64,000 bases of DNA from Candidatus Poribacteria bacterium (GTDB lineage Bacteria; Poribacteria; WGA-4E; WGA-3G): the NCBI GenBank assembly GCA_028821605.1, contig JAPPFM010000059.1:62001-126000 (forward strand). The letters run 5' to 3'. A program made the translations under genes and the position numbers. Shown piece by piece: positions 26,722 through 35,011 of this stretch. Within the stretch, counting starts at the first letter, position 1. The number at the start of each line of letters is the position of its first letter. The notes beneath the pieces were generated by a model. The model saw only the letters and a list, made by a program, of their open reading frames with translations. It ran no database searches and was not told the DNA's origin.

Positions 26722-27543
26722 GTGATTGGTCTCTCTTATCATGCGGGTGGGATGAAAGACATCCCTCTACAAGAAGTTATCACGATCCTCGCCGATGCAG
26801 GCTACGATGCAATCGAGATGATGTGCGGACCAGAAGCGCATATCCCCTCCGGCGAAGTCACTGACGGTTTGCTCAAAGAGGTCAAAACTATGGTAAGCGA
26901 CAGCGGCTTAAAGGTCTCTGTCATCAATCCGTTTACCGGAGGAGGTCTATACCAATTGGCAGTAGAGGATCAACAAGGAGCCGTAGACCATTACGCTCTT
27001 CTTCAAGATGTAGCAGTCGCCCTTGGAGCAGGTGGTGTTAACTTCCTCACTGGATATGGCGGTGAAAACGGCGACCCGTTCGCATGGCGACTCCTCGTTG
27101 ATGTACTGAAACCGATCTGTCAACGTGCCGAGGAACTCGGTATCACAATGAATATCCACAATCATGAAGCAACGACAATTGATTCCTCTTCAAAAGTGAC
27201 GCTTCTGATTGAACACGTCGGATCTGACGCGCTGAAGTCTCTGAACGACATTACCAATTTCTATCATCTCGGTGAGGACATCGCTGAAGTTACCGAAAAG
27301 CTGGGACCGCTCACGACGCACTGTCATGTAAAAGGTGTGACAGGCATGTACCCTTACAGCACCTTTCTGATTCCGGGTGAGGAGGGAGATGAATTGGATT
27401 TTCGGACCTTTGCGGAGAGTTTGGGGAAAGTCGGTTACGATAAGTATATCTCGGTGGAAACATTTCCGCACATGCGGATGGAGAAGGCACAAATTGCTCA
27501 CGATATGATGGCTGGGACATTGAAGGAATTGGGTTTGAGATAA
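26722..27543 (+). CDS. sugar phosphate isomerase/epimerase (TIM barrel)
   Basis: GTG 26722 follows AAAGGAGGAATAACA, an excellent ribosome-binding site. The 273-residue product is a compact xylose-isomerase-like barrel: GYDAIEMMCGPEAHIPSG, LKVSVINPFTGGG, MNIHNHEATTIDSS, FYHLGEDIAEV, THCHVKGVTG and KYISVETFPH. The candidate metal ligands are Glu and His residues in these strand ends. The family includes hydroxypyruvate isomerases, inosose and tagatose epimerases and dehydratases; the exact substrate cannot be told. It stands alone after the WD40 pseudogene and converges on the dioxygenase gene at 27664. Confidence 0.8.
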   Translation: MIGLSYHAGGMKDIPLQEVITILADAGYDAIEMMCGPEAHIPSGEVTDGLLKEVKTMVSDSGLKVSVINPFTGGGLYQLAVEDQQGAVDHYALLQDVAVALGAGGVNFLTGYGGENGDPFAWRLLVDVLKPICQRAEELGITMNIHNHEATTIDSSSKVTLLIEHVGSDALKSLNDITNFYHLGEDIAEVTEKLGPLTTHCHVKGVTGMYPYSTFLIPGEEGDELDFRTFAESLGKVGYDKYISVETFPHMRMEKAQIAHDMMAGTLKELGLR

Positions 27544-27607
27544 ATACAGAACAGGTATTGAGACATGGAAGGATAGGAAACCTACCCCTATGTCCCTCTG
27601 CATGTAG

Positions 27608-27628
27608 GGGCAGGTCTTGTGCCTGCCC
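27608..27628. terminator. GC-rich hairpin between convergent genes
   Basis: GGGCAGG (27608-27614), loop TCTTGTG, CCTGCCC (27622-27628), then TTT, between the convergent isomerase and dioxygenase genes. The surrounding GTAGGGGCAGG...TGCCTGCCC resembles a dispersed palindromic repeat also seen, diverged, at 33259. It could terminate the plus-strand transcript. Confidence 0.5.
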
Positions 27629-27663
27629 TTTCAATTCCACAAGCAAACGGATTTTGCCCCGTT

Positions 27664-28461
27664 TCAAGATTCATCAGTTTCCAACGCTTTGATACCGGGC
27701 CAGTCTCGCCACATATCTTTGTTTGGCGGCTCTTCCTGAGTTTGCTCTAATTCTATCTTGCGAAAGTCATACAGGACTGCCTGCCGAATCTGCCGTGAAT
27801 AGTTATGACCAGCAGCATGTCCGATGCGATGATGCCAGAAGACGACATCTCCCGCGTTGCCGTAGCATTCAACGCCTGGTCCTCTGCTGATGCGCTCACG
27901 GTCAACATCATACTGTGGTGTTGGCTCGTTTTTGTATTGGGAGTGGTAATCGTAATAGAAGACTTGATGGCTCCCGGGCCAGACAGTAAACCCACCACCT
28001 TCGGGTGGCACGTCGTCAATATAACCGACAGCACCGAGATGAAACGGATGCGCGTCTACATGACACCCAATTGACTTTTTGGGAACATCACCGTAAGGAA
28101 GCGTACAATAGATACCACGCACACGGTCGGGTTGCACTAAATTCCCTTTACCCAAAAGCTGCTCTGCCATCCGCCAGACGTTTGGGTTAGTCGCGAGCAA
28201 TTGGACCATCCAATCTTCACCACCCGGCTCACGGAAATTCCAACGGAACCCTCGGCGATTATTGTCTTTGTCAACGTTTTCTTCTTCAGAGGTGAAGGGA
28301 CCGATCCAAGTTTCAGGGTCATCACGTCTGCGTCCTTCAGGTGCACCGTCCCAAAGCCTTGTCCGTGCCCGTTCCATCAATTCAGGGTTAAGGACGTTCC
28401 GTTTCACTAAGTAACCCTCTGTTTTGAAAAATTCAATGTCCTTCTGTGTAAGTTCAACCAT
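27664..28461 (-). CDS. phytanoyl-CoA dioxygenase (PhyH) family protein, HxD-type active site
   Basis: ATG 28461 (MVELTQKDIEFFKTEGYLV) with AAGGATATAGGACA upstream. The 265-residue product has the Fe(II)/2-oxoglutarate oxygenase signature: H134-V-D136 (IGCHVDAHPFH), then PPEGGGFTVWPGSHQVFYYD, and a distal His in HHRIGHAAGHNYS followed by Arg (SRQIRQAVLYDF). It should hydroxylate a small molecule or lipid-like substrate in the cytoplasm. Unlike the paralogue at 22577 it retains the HxD carboxylate. Its promoter would lie in the AT-rich 28462-28700 region, where I see no other feature. Confidence 0.85.
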   Translation of the reverse strand: MVELTQKDIEFFKTEGYLVKRNVLNPELMERARTRLWDGAPEGRRRDDPETWIGPFTSEEENVDKDNNRRGFRWNFREPGGEDWMVQLLATNPNVWRMAEQLLGKGNLVQPDRVRGIYCTLPYGDVPKKSIGCHVDAHPFHLGAVGYIDDVPPEGGGFTVWPGSHQVFYYDYHSQYKNEPTPQYDVDRERISRGPGVECYGNAGDVVFWHHRIGHAAGHNYSRQIRQAVLYDFRKIELEQTQEEPPNKDMWRDWPGIKALETDES

Positions 28462-28709
28462 TGTCCTATATCCTTCTTCATTGAAGTCGCACAAGGTGTG
28501 CTGATGGGAATGTTTACGATATACAAATATGTTAAAAAGGATTAAAAGCCAACTCTCTAACCGATGTTAAAGAATTTTAAAGACATTTAACGATTTTTTC
28601 AAGGAAAAGTAACAAATTTTTCGTATTTGACATTACTTTTAAAGTTGGAGAAGGTGAAATTGGGAACTTTACCAGTGAAGATGGGAAAATTCGCTGAAAA
28701 CGACGACAT

Positions 28710-28738
28710 TTGACAACACTGCGCATTTCTACTATAAT
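28710..28738 (+). promoter_or_regulatory. consensus sigma-70 promoter giving a probable leaderless mRNA
   Basis: TTGACA (28710-28715), a 17-base spacer and TATAAT (28733-28738), both hexamers perfect. The expected transcription start, 7-8 bases on, coincides with ATG 28746, and there is no ribosome-binding site in between. Confidence 0.75.
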
Positions 28739-28745
28739 TAAACGC

Positions 28746-30980
28746 ATGCCAAGACTCATAATTGCCCTACTGCTAACGCTCTCATATCCAACACTTCTCC
28801 TTGCACATCCAGAAGGAACAGGTGATCACGTTGTTGAAGCCTACCGAATTGTAGGCGAGCCACCGAAAATTGATGGGATATTAGACGATCAGGCGTGGCA
28901 GCAGGCAGAACCGCGCAGCGGTTTTATTCAACTCGAACCGGCGCGCGGTAGTCCCGCAACCGACGACACAGAATTCCGCATCGCTTACGATGTGCATAAC
29001 CTCTACGTCGCATTCCGATGTTACGATGCTGAACCCAACAAAATCATCAATCGACTAACGCGACGTGGCGATGTTTATGCCTCGGATGTCATCTCTTTCT
29101 TCATTGACCCACATCACGATCATCGCACAGGCTATAAATTCGCCACAAACCCAGCGGGTGTCCAAAGTGATAACTATCGGTATGAGGATACGCAACGCGA
29201 CAGCAACTGGAAAGGGATCTGGTGGGTTGAAAGCAATATTGATGAATCGGGTTGGAGTGCCGAGTTCAAAATCCCTTTCTCAAATTTCCGATTCACTGAC
29301 AAACCGACACAGATTTGGGGTTTCGATGTGGAACGGGTAAACCGCCGGAAAAGCGAAGTCACTGTGTGGAAACAGTTAACACAGGCGGGTGTCGTCACGC
29401 GGATGTCCGATTTAGGGCACATCGTAGATATCCAAGGTATTGAGACCGGAAAGAACTTTGAAATTTCGCCCTATCTTTTAGGCGGCGGTATGGATGATGC
29501 CGATACCAATTTAACTCGACAGTTGGGAACAGGTTTGGATGTGCAATACAGTCTCACGAGTGCTTTGAAGGCGAACGTCACTGTCAACCCTGATTTCGCA
29601 CAGGTTGAAGCAGATCAATTGGAGATCAATTTGACCCGTTTTCCGACGCGCTTTCCAGAAAAACGCCCATTTTTTGTCGAGGGAAACAGTTTCTTTGAAA
29701 CGCCATACAACCTGATGTTCAGCCGTCGGATCGGGAGTCGTGGCAATATTCTCTGGGGCAGTAAACTTACCGGGAAAGTTGGGAACTATTCCATTGGTGT
29801 CTTGGGAAATCAAACCGGCGAATTCGGTTTTTCCGACACTACTTCATCTGGAAAAGAGGAGGCATGGTTTTCTGCAATCCGTGTTAAACGCGATATCCTC
29901 AAACGTTCAAACGTCGGAATTCTATTCGTGAATAAGGAACAATCCGGCAGTGACCCTTGGGAACACAGTCGAGTGGGCGGTATTGATATGAACCTCGCCC
30001 TGGGCAAGACTTATCACCTCACCGGACAATATGCGGGTAGCTTTCATCCGGGCGAGGATAGCGATAACTTTGCCTATACTGTTGACTTCGCACAACGCAA
30101 CTATCTTTGGAGCAGCGGTATTGGATTTGAACGGGTCGCGCCACACTTTGAAATCAATCAGACAGGGTTTCTACGGAAAGAACGAAACCGTGGCTGGCAG
30201 CGTGTTTACATGCGCTCCTCTTATTCTCCACATTGGGGCAATCATCAATTTTTTTCTGGCGTAACTGCCCGCCTTTCGCAAAGCCTCTACACACCAGCGT
30301 ATTTTACTGAATGGGGGCTGCGGAACCCAGACTTGTCTCTCTCACCTGAATTCGATGAAGACCTGCTCAGATGGAGTGCAGGTGCGGACATCGGGATGGA
30401 CTTCAGGGAAATCCTCTTAGATGATATTAATGTCTATTATTTCCGAAGTCGGGAAGTTGAACTCACTGAAGTGTTTACAGCAGACAGATACGGGTTTGAG
30501 ATTGACACCAACTCCACATATCCAATTGCTTTCGGGATCGCTGTAGATTTCGCAGACTATTTTAACTTCGGACGACAACAAGCAGGCAAACAACGGGGTC
30601 TCTCCTTTGAATCCACCTTACGACCACAAAGCAATTTTTCCATAGAATTAGACAGCAGCTACGCGCAGAGCCTTGATTTAGAAGGTGCCATTGACGGCAG
30701 ATTTTTCGTTAGTTCGCTGCGTGCGACATACCTATTCACACGTGAATCATTTCTCCGAATGTTTGCACAGGCGAGCAGGGCACGTCCACTATCTACCGAA
30801 ATTCATGAGAGTTACCTACTCAGTCTTCTATTCGGGTGGGAATATAGCCCGAAAAGCCACTTTTTTATTGCATATAACGAGGCTTGGGGTGATGCTTTCA
30901 TTGGTACGACCACTCGTCGTGAGTTACAGTTAGAAAACCGGGTCATTGTTGTTAAAGTAACGTATCTCTATAACCTGTGA
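28746..30980 (+). CDS. CBM9-like - DUF5916 outer membrane barrel protein
   Basis: ATG 28746 (MPRLIIALLLTLSYPTLLLAH) opens with a signal peptide; the in-frame codons upstream lie inside the promoter. The 744-residue product has an N-terminal CBM9-like domain (about 30-215: PPKIDGILDDQAWQQAE, LYVAFRCYDAEP, IDESGWSAEFKIPFS) and a DUF5916 beta-barrel region with VNPDFAQVEADQLEINLTRFPTRFPEKRPFF (in two parts: the PDFxQVEAD and EKRPFF hallmarks) and alternating strands to the end. It should sit in the outer membrane, probably binding glycans. It is followed by unrelated small membrane genes. A second CBM9-like domain in the window lies in the 59730 gene. Confidence 0.85.
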   Translation: MPRLIIALLLTLSYPTLLLAHPEGTGDHVVEAYRIVGEPPKIDGILDDQAWQQAEPRSGFIQLEPARGSPATDDTEFRIAYDVHNLYVAFRCYDAEPNKIINRLTRRGDVYASDVISFFIDPHHDHRTGYKFATNPAGVQSDNYRYEDTQRDSNWKGIWWVESNIDESGWSAEFKIPFSNFRFTDKPTQIWGFDVERVNRRKSEVTVWKQLTQAGVVTRMSDLGHIVDIQGIETGKNFEISPYLLGGGMDDADTNLTRQLGTGLDVQYSLTSALKANVTVNPDFAQVEADQLEINLTRFPTRFPEKRPFFVEGNSFFETPYNLMFSRRIGSRGNILWGSKLTGKVGNYSIGVLGNQTGEFGFSDTTSSGKEEAWFSAIRVKRDILKRSNVGILFVNKEQSGSDPWEHSRVGGIDMNLALGKTYHLTGQYAGSFHPGEDSDNFAYTVDFAQRNYLWSSGIGFERVAPHFEINQTGFLRKERNRGWQRVYMRSSYSPHWGNHQFFSGVTARLSQSLYTPAYFTEWGLRNPDLSLSPEFDEDLLRWSAGADIGMDFREILLDDINVYYFRSREVELTEVFTADRYGFEIDTNSTYPIAFGIAVDFADYFNFGRQQAGKQRGLSFESTLRPQSNFSIELDSSYAQSLDLEGAIDGRFFVSSLRATYLFTRESFLRMFAQASRARPLSTEIHESYLLSLLFGWEYSPKSHFFIAYNEAWGDAFIGTTTRRELQLENRVIVVKVTYLYNL

Positions 30981-31048
30981 TAACGTGAGTTCAATATACG
31001 GGGCTGGTTCTCGTAAAACTGAAGCCTCTGCCTATACCAAGTTAAAAA

Positions 31049-31077
31049 TTGTAAAAAGAATCAAGGTGTGATATAAT
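31049..31077 (+). promoter_or_regulatory. predicted promoter, possibly leaderless
   Basis: TTGTAA (31049-31054), 17-base spacer, TATAAT (31072-31077). The start codon at 31084 is 6 bases past the -10 box and lacks a ribosome-binding site, as at 28746. Confidence 0.55.
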
Positions 31078-31083
31078 AAAGCC

Positions 31084-31452
31084 ATGAAAGATTTTATACT
31101 GCTATTCTTCAATGTTCTATTAACGGTAATAGGACAAATCCTGTTCAAACACGGCATGAATATGGTAGGTCGTGTCAATAGCGTTCAGGACGCGTTGGGG
31201 AAACTGACACAGGCGTTTCTTAACCCTTATGTCCTCAGTGGGATTGCAATATACGGTTTCACAACGCTCGTGTGGCTGGTTATTCTGTCACGTGTTAAAC
31301 TGAGTATAGCATATCCGATGCTAAGCTTCGGGTATGTCCTGTCAATTCTGTTTTCTTGGATGCTGTTCAAGGAATCCATCCCCAAGACCCGCATAATAGG
31401 TGCTTTGATTATCTGTATCGGTGTCTACCTCGTTGCACAAGGAGAGTCTTAG
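31084..31452 (+). CDS. EamA / small multidrug resistance-like membrane protein
   Basis: The 122-residue product has four predicted membrane spans: LLFFNVLLTVIGQILFKHGM, YVLSGIAIYGFTTLVWLVIL, IAYPMLSFGYVLSILFSWML and IIGALIICIGVYLVAQ. The LSIAYPMLSFGYV and TRIIGALIICIGV segments are typical of a single EamA half-domain or of ArnE/ArnF-type flippase subunits. Such proteins act as dimers in the inner membrane, exporting drugs or flipping lipid-linked sugars. The next gene begins 3 bases after the stop, implying one operon. Specificity unknown. Confidence 0.8.
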   Translation: MKDFILLFFNVLLTVIGQILFKHGMNMVGRVNSVQDALGKLTQAFLNPYVLSGIAIYGFTTLVWLVILSRVKLSIAYPMLSFGYVLSILFSWMLFKESIPKTRIIGALIICIGVYLVAQGES

Positions 31453-31455
31453 TCA

Positions 31456-31899
31456 ATGGCAGAACCAGTAAATGTTCATACTGGACCCAATACGCAAGGT
31501 GAACCTGCTCCCGCCCGTTCCTTTGTTGCGATGATATTATCCGCAATTCTACCGGGACTCGGTCAGCTATATTTGGGACAATCCGCAAAAGGGATTATTA
31601 TCCTTATCGTTTTTGCTTCTGCACTCGGTATTTTTTACGTCAATTCACTACCGATAACGGAATGGAGCGATTTAATGCGGTTTAAACCTGCCGCGAAAGA
31701 GAACCTTACATCAGACAGCGCAGGGAATTCTGTGGGACAGGAGTCTTACGCAATTCACATTTGGACGTTTGACGATGGAGAAAAGTTGATGTATCGTCCT
31801 TCTTGGAAATTGAAAATCAGCGCGTCCATTCAAGGGATTTTATGTTGGTTCTATGCAGTTGGAGACGGATGGCGAGGTAGGCGCAGGATTAGAAAATGA
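31456..31899 (+). CDS. small membrane protein with LPGLGQLYLGQ motif (DUF5683/TM2-like)
   Basis: A 147-residue product starting 3 bases after the previous stop. VAMILSAILPGLGQLYLGQSAKGIIILIVF is the glycine-rich first hairpin common to small TM2/DUF5683-like proteins. An external segment (IHIWTFDDGEKLMYRPSW) separates it from a final span (ASIQGILCWFYAVGDGW) and the basic tail RGRRRIRK. Function unknown. Its end overlaps the earliest start of the following lipoprotein gene. Confidence 0.7.
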   Translation: MAEPVNVHTGPNTQGEPAPARSFVAMILSAILPGLGQLYLGQSAKGIIILIVFASALGIFYVNSLPITEWSDLMRFKPAAKENLTSDSAGNSVGQESYAIHIWTFDDGEKLMYRPSWKLKISASIQGILCWFYAVGDGWRGRRRIRK

Positions 31900-33259
31900 A
31901 GATTGGGAGACTGGAAGATTGGAAGATTGGAAGAAAATAATAATTCAATGCGGAATTCTCCTCCTTGTCTTGGTAATTGGGTGCCAAAATGATACAGCAG
32001 TCCTGAAAAAGAGTGAAGAACTCTTGAACGCTGGAACCCCACAAGATGCGGTGGTGGAACTGGAGGCTTTTATAGAAACAGCACCCGAGGAACCGAAGGC
32101 GCGGATGTTGCTCGGGAAAGCCTACAATGACTTGGGACGTTACAATGATGCCGTTACCGAGTTACGAAAAGCCTCACAACTCTACGCCGCACAACCGGAA
32201 GAACGGATTACAGCACGGCTTGAGTTGGCGCGCACCTATTTAAGGTTCGGGGACAGAGACTCAGCCTTTCGAGTGCTCCGGCTTGTTCAGCGGAGTATGC
32301 CAGATCCCGAAGTCCTGCGTAAAATTATCGAACTTGTTGGCGACAGTTATCACGCAAAGCGACTGACCCGCGGCGATTCAGATAACTATTCACCCACCTT
32401 CTCACCAGACGGCACACAAATCGCCTTCGCATCGTTCCGACTCGACAACGGCGAAATCTATTTGATGGATCTAAGCGGACGCATCCAACGCCGTGTAACG
32501 TTCACAACAGATTTCAACGATAGTTCACCAGCATTCCTCACGGTTCCAAACTATCTGTTTTACAGCAGCGAACCGAAGTCCTCTCGTGAAGTTCAAGTTG
32601 TCATCCAAAGTAGTGGTTCCACACCGATCTATGCTGGCTTTTATGTGACACACATTCACAGCAAAATAACGCGATGCGTTTTGCCAGTAAGTTTTGGTGC
32701 CCGCGTGCCTCGCACGTCGCCTACTGGAGATTTGGTTGTTTATGAATCCAATGCTGACGGAAATTTGGAATTATACCTTCTCGATTTGGAGGGTACTGAT
32801 CTCGCCCAACTTACCCCAGAAAGCATCAAACACAAACGCATCACCTTTAACGAAACCGATGACGGAAGCCCAACATTCTTCCCCGACGGGAAACGCATTA
32901 TGTTTGTCTCATCGCGAAATGAAGTGAATCAACTTTACACTATAGGTATTGATGGGCAAAACGAGAAGCACTTCAATCCAAATCGTTACGATTGTTACAA
33001 CCCCAGTGTGTCCCCTGACGGAAAAACAATTGCTTATGTCTCCGCAAGAGATGGCGATTGGGAAATTTATCTAATTGACGCAGATGGCAAAAATGAACGG
33101 CGAATAACCAACGACATCGGTAGATCTATTCAACCCACCTTTTCGCCTGACGGACGGCACCTCGCGTTTGTTTCCGACAGAAGCGATACTTTCCATATCT
33201 ATCTGATGTCTCTGGACGAACCTGTTACGCGTGAGGATTTGGTTAAACGTTTGCAGTAG
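31853..33259 (+). CDS. TPR - TolB-like beta-propeller lipoprotein
   Basis: In-frame ATG 31853 overlaps the preceding gene by 47 bases; a TTG near 31918 just ahead of the lipoprotein signal may be the true start, since the first 25 residues derive from an 8-base tandem repeat (ATTGGAAG). The signal CGILLLVLVIGCQND has a lipobox VIGC. Two to three TPRs (EEPKARMLLGKAYNDLGRYND) are followed by at least five TolB/PD40-type blades: YSPTFSPDGTQIAFASF, SPTFFPDGKRIMFVSSR, NPSVSPDGKTIAYVSAR, QPTFSPDGRHLAFVSDR. It is likely an envelope lipoprotein that binds partners. The stop TAG lies in a palindromic repeat. Confidence 0.82.
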   Translation: MQLETDGEVGAGLENEDWETGRLEDWKKIIIQCGILLLVLVIGCQNDTAVLKKSEELLNAGTPQDAVVELEAFIETAPEEPKARMLLGKAYNDLGRYNDAVTELRKASQLYAAQPEERITARLELARTYLRFGDRDSAFRVLRLVQRSMPDPEVLRKIIELVGDSYHAKRLTRGDSDNYSPTFSPDGTQIAFASFRLDNGEIYLMDLSGRIQRRVTFTTDFNDSSPAFLTVPNYLFYSSEPKSSREVQVVIQSSGSTPIYAGFYVTHIHSKITRCVLPVSFGARVPRTSPTGDLVVYESNADGNLELYLLDLEGTDLAQLTPESIKHKRITFNETDDGSPTFFPDGKRIMFVSSRNEVNQLYTIGIDGQNEKHFNPNRYDCYNPSVSPDGKTIAYVSARDGDWEIYLIDADGKNERRITNDIGRSIQPTFSPDGRHLAFVSDRSDTFHIYLMSLDEPVTREDLVKRLQ

Positions 33260-33279
33260 GGGCGAGGTTACCTTGCCCC
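33259..33279. repeat. palindromic repeat supplying a stop codon
   Basis: GGGGCGAGGT (33259-33268), T, ACCTTGCCCC (33270-33279), one mismatch. It starts inside the TAG stop of the lipoprotein gene and lies just before GGAGGTAAAATCAATATG of the next gene. A similar but decayed copy is at about 50585. Confidence 0.6.
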
Positions 33280-33301
33280 TGCGCTTGGAGGTAAAATCAA
33301 T

Positions 33302-34264
33302 ATGCTTCAGGTAACCAAACCAGAAGGTTTCGGCAACATCCAACTGGAAGAAGTGCCGATACCGGAAATAAATGAGCACCAAGTTCGAGTGGAGACGGAT
33401 ACAACGTTGATTAGCCGCGGCTCCGAACTATTTCGACGATACATCCGAGAAGAGGCAGTCCCGCCCTCAATTATGGGATACTCACTCACAGGCACTGTGG
33501 ATACTGTTGGGGCTGAGGTAACGAGCTATCAGGTTGGAGAACGCGTTATGGTCGTCGCACCGCATGCGCAATATGCTATCGCTGAGCCTAACGCAACTGA
33601 AGGACGTATTGTCCCGCTCCTTGACGGTGTCAGTTTTGAAGAGGGGACTTTTCTCCCACTCGCCACGAGTGCTGTCGCTTGGTCGGATTCGTCCGGCGTG
33701 AAAGCAGGAGACACTGTCGTTGTTTTGGGACAAGGCTTGGTAGGAAGCCTGATGATGCAGGTGTTACGCGGCTATAACCCAGCGCGGATTATTACCGTCG
33801 ATGCGCTGCCGCTCCGATGCGAACTCTCAACGCAGCTTGGTGCTGATGTCGTCATAAACGCCGACGACGCAGACCCAGTTGAAGAAGTCCGCCGCCTTAC
33901 CGATGGCAAAGGCGCAGATTTGGTCATAGATTGTGTCGGTGGATACGCTGGCATCAAATCCTTTGAACAGGCACAAGACATGACACGCCAGTTTGGTATC
34001 ATCCAACTTATTGCGCTTTATCAACAAGCACCGCTCCCTTTACATTCCTCGAAAATAATGAGTAAACGTCTCGTCGCTGGTATCTTAACGGACGAACCCC
34101 GTTCACAGATCGCTGCACGCGCCTTGCAAAAGATACAAAACGGCGAGATCCGTGCGTCTGAGATGATCACCCACCGTTTCCACTACACCGAGGCGAAAGA
34201 CGCGTTTGACCTCCTCTGGAATACGCCAGGTGATGCGCTCGGAGTCCTGATAAAATGGCAGTAG
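33302..34264 (+). CDS. MDR-family oxidoreductase, no zinc ligands
   Basis: ATG 33302 follows TTGGAGGTAAAATCAAT. The 320-residue product has a GroES-like half (QVRVETDTTLISRGSELF) and a Rossmann half with VVLGQGLVGSLMMQVLRG and ITVDALPLRCELSTQLGADVV. The catalytic zinc Cys/His positions are replaced (ISRGSEL), as in the paralogue at 24137, with which it shares the E-V-G-A-x-V...GDRV/GERV arrangement. It is probably an NAD(P)-dependent dehydrogenase of sugars or polyols. It overlaps the following methyltransferase by 10 bases, so translation is coupled. Confidence 0.82.
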   Translation: MLQVTKPEGFGNIQLEEVPIPEINEHQVRVETDTTLISRGSELFRRYIREEAVPPSIMGYSLTGTVDTVGAEVTSYQVGERVMVVAPHAQYAIAEPNATEGRIVPLLDGVSFEEGTFLPLATSAVAWSDSSGVKAGDTVVVLGQGLVGSLMMQVLRGYNPARIITVDALPLRCELSTQLGADVVINADDADPVEEVRRLTDGKGADLVIDCVGGYAGIKSFEQAQDMTRQFGIIQLIALYQQAPLPLHSSKIMSKRLVAGILTDEPRSQIAARALQKIQNGEIRASEMITHRFHYTEAKDAFDLLWNTPGDALGVLIKWQ

Positions 34265-34830
34265 ATGTCCCTTCACGAGAAGTTGAGTTTCGTACCGAAT
34301 TACGCGGTATGCCGCTGACCTTTTCCGCAACGTGGGGTCTCTTCTCACCGAAAGACATTGATGCTGGAACACAACTATTGATCGAACATCTGGACATCCA
34401 AGAGAATGATACCTGCCTTGACCTCGGATGTGGATACGGTGCCATTGGCATTACACTCGCCAAACGTGTACAAACAGCCACCGTCTATATGGTGGACAAG
34501 GACTTTGTTGCAGTTGACTACGCGCGTAAAAACGTGCAGCAGAATCGACTCCAGAACTGTCATGTCCTCTTGAGCAATGGATTCAGCCACCTTCCTGACA
34601 TTCAATTCGATCTCATCGCCTCCAACCTTCCTGCCAACGTCGGTAAGGAACTTCTACAGATTTTTCTTACCGACGCTAAACAGCATCTCAAACCCGATGG
34701 ACGACTCTATGTTGTTACCATCTCAGGACTCCGAGCGTTCATCAAACGCAACTTCTTGAGCATATTCGGGAACTACCGGAAGGTTAAACAGCGTCACACC
34801 CATACGGTCGCGATGGCAACGCAAGTGTAG
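34255..34830 (+). CDS. class I SAM-dependent methyltransferase (RsmC/MTS-like)
   Basis: A 191-residue product whose start ATGGCAGTAG overlaps the dehydrogenase stop. Motif I is CLDLGCGYGAIGITLAKR, then a post-I acidic residue in VYMVDKDFVAVDYARKN, and motif IV FDLIASNLPANVGKE; N-P-P-[FY] of classical N-methyltransferases is replaced by SNLPAN. The N-terminus LRGMPLTFSATWGLFSPKDIDAGTQLL matches the MTS family, which includes 16S rRNA guanine-N2 methyltransferase RsmC. With the N-terminal domain missing (RsmC is about 340 residues), the target could be RNA or a small molecule. Confidence 0.8.
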   Translation: MAVDVPSREVEFRTELRGMPLTFSATWGLFSPKDIDAGTQLLIEHLDIQENDTCLDLGCGYGAIGITLAKRVQTATVYMVDKDFVAVDYARKNVQQNRLQNCHVLLSNGFSHLPDIQFDLIASNLPANVGKELLQIFLTDAKQHLKPDGRLYVVTISGLRAFIKRNFLSIFGNYRKVKQRHTHTVAMATQV

Positions 34831-34902
34831 CGTTTTATCCTCGTTCAGAGAACTACCCCGTTCACGAAGCATGGCACGACTGTAAGTGCTACCCCGAAAG
34901 AT

Positions 34903-34931
34903 TTGACATAGGCGTATCCGTTGGGTATAAT
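34903..34931 (+). promoter_or_regulatory. consensus sigma-70 promoter of the transglutaminase gene
   Basis: TTGACA (34903-34908), 17-base spacer, TATAAT (34926-34931), both perfect. Expected start near 34938 gives a leader of about 74 bases before GTG 35012. Confidence 0.75.
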
Positions 34932-35011
34932 TGTAACACTGTAGAAAATACAACAAACACTCAAAACTTTCTCACCCATTAAACAAATCCCCCAAAGGAG
35001 AAGCACAACAA

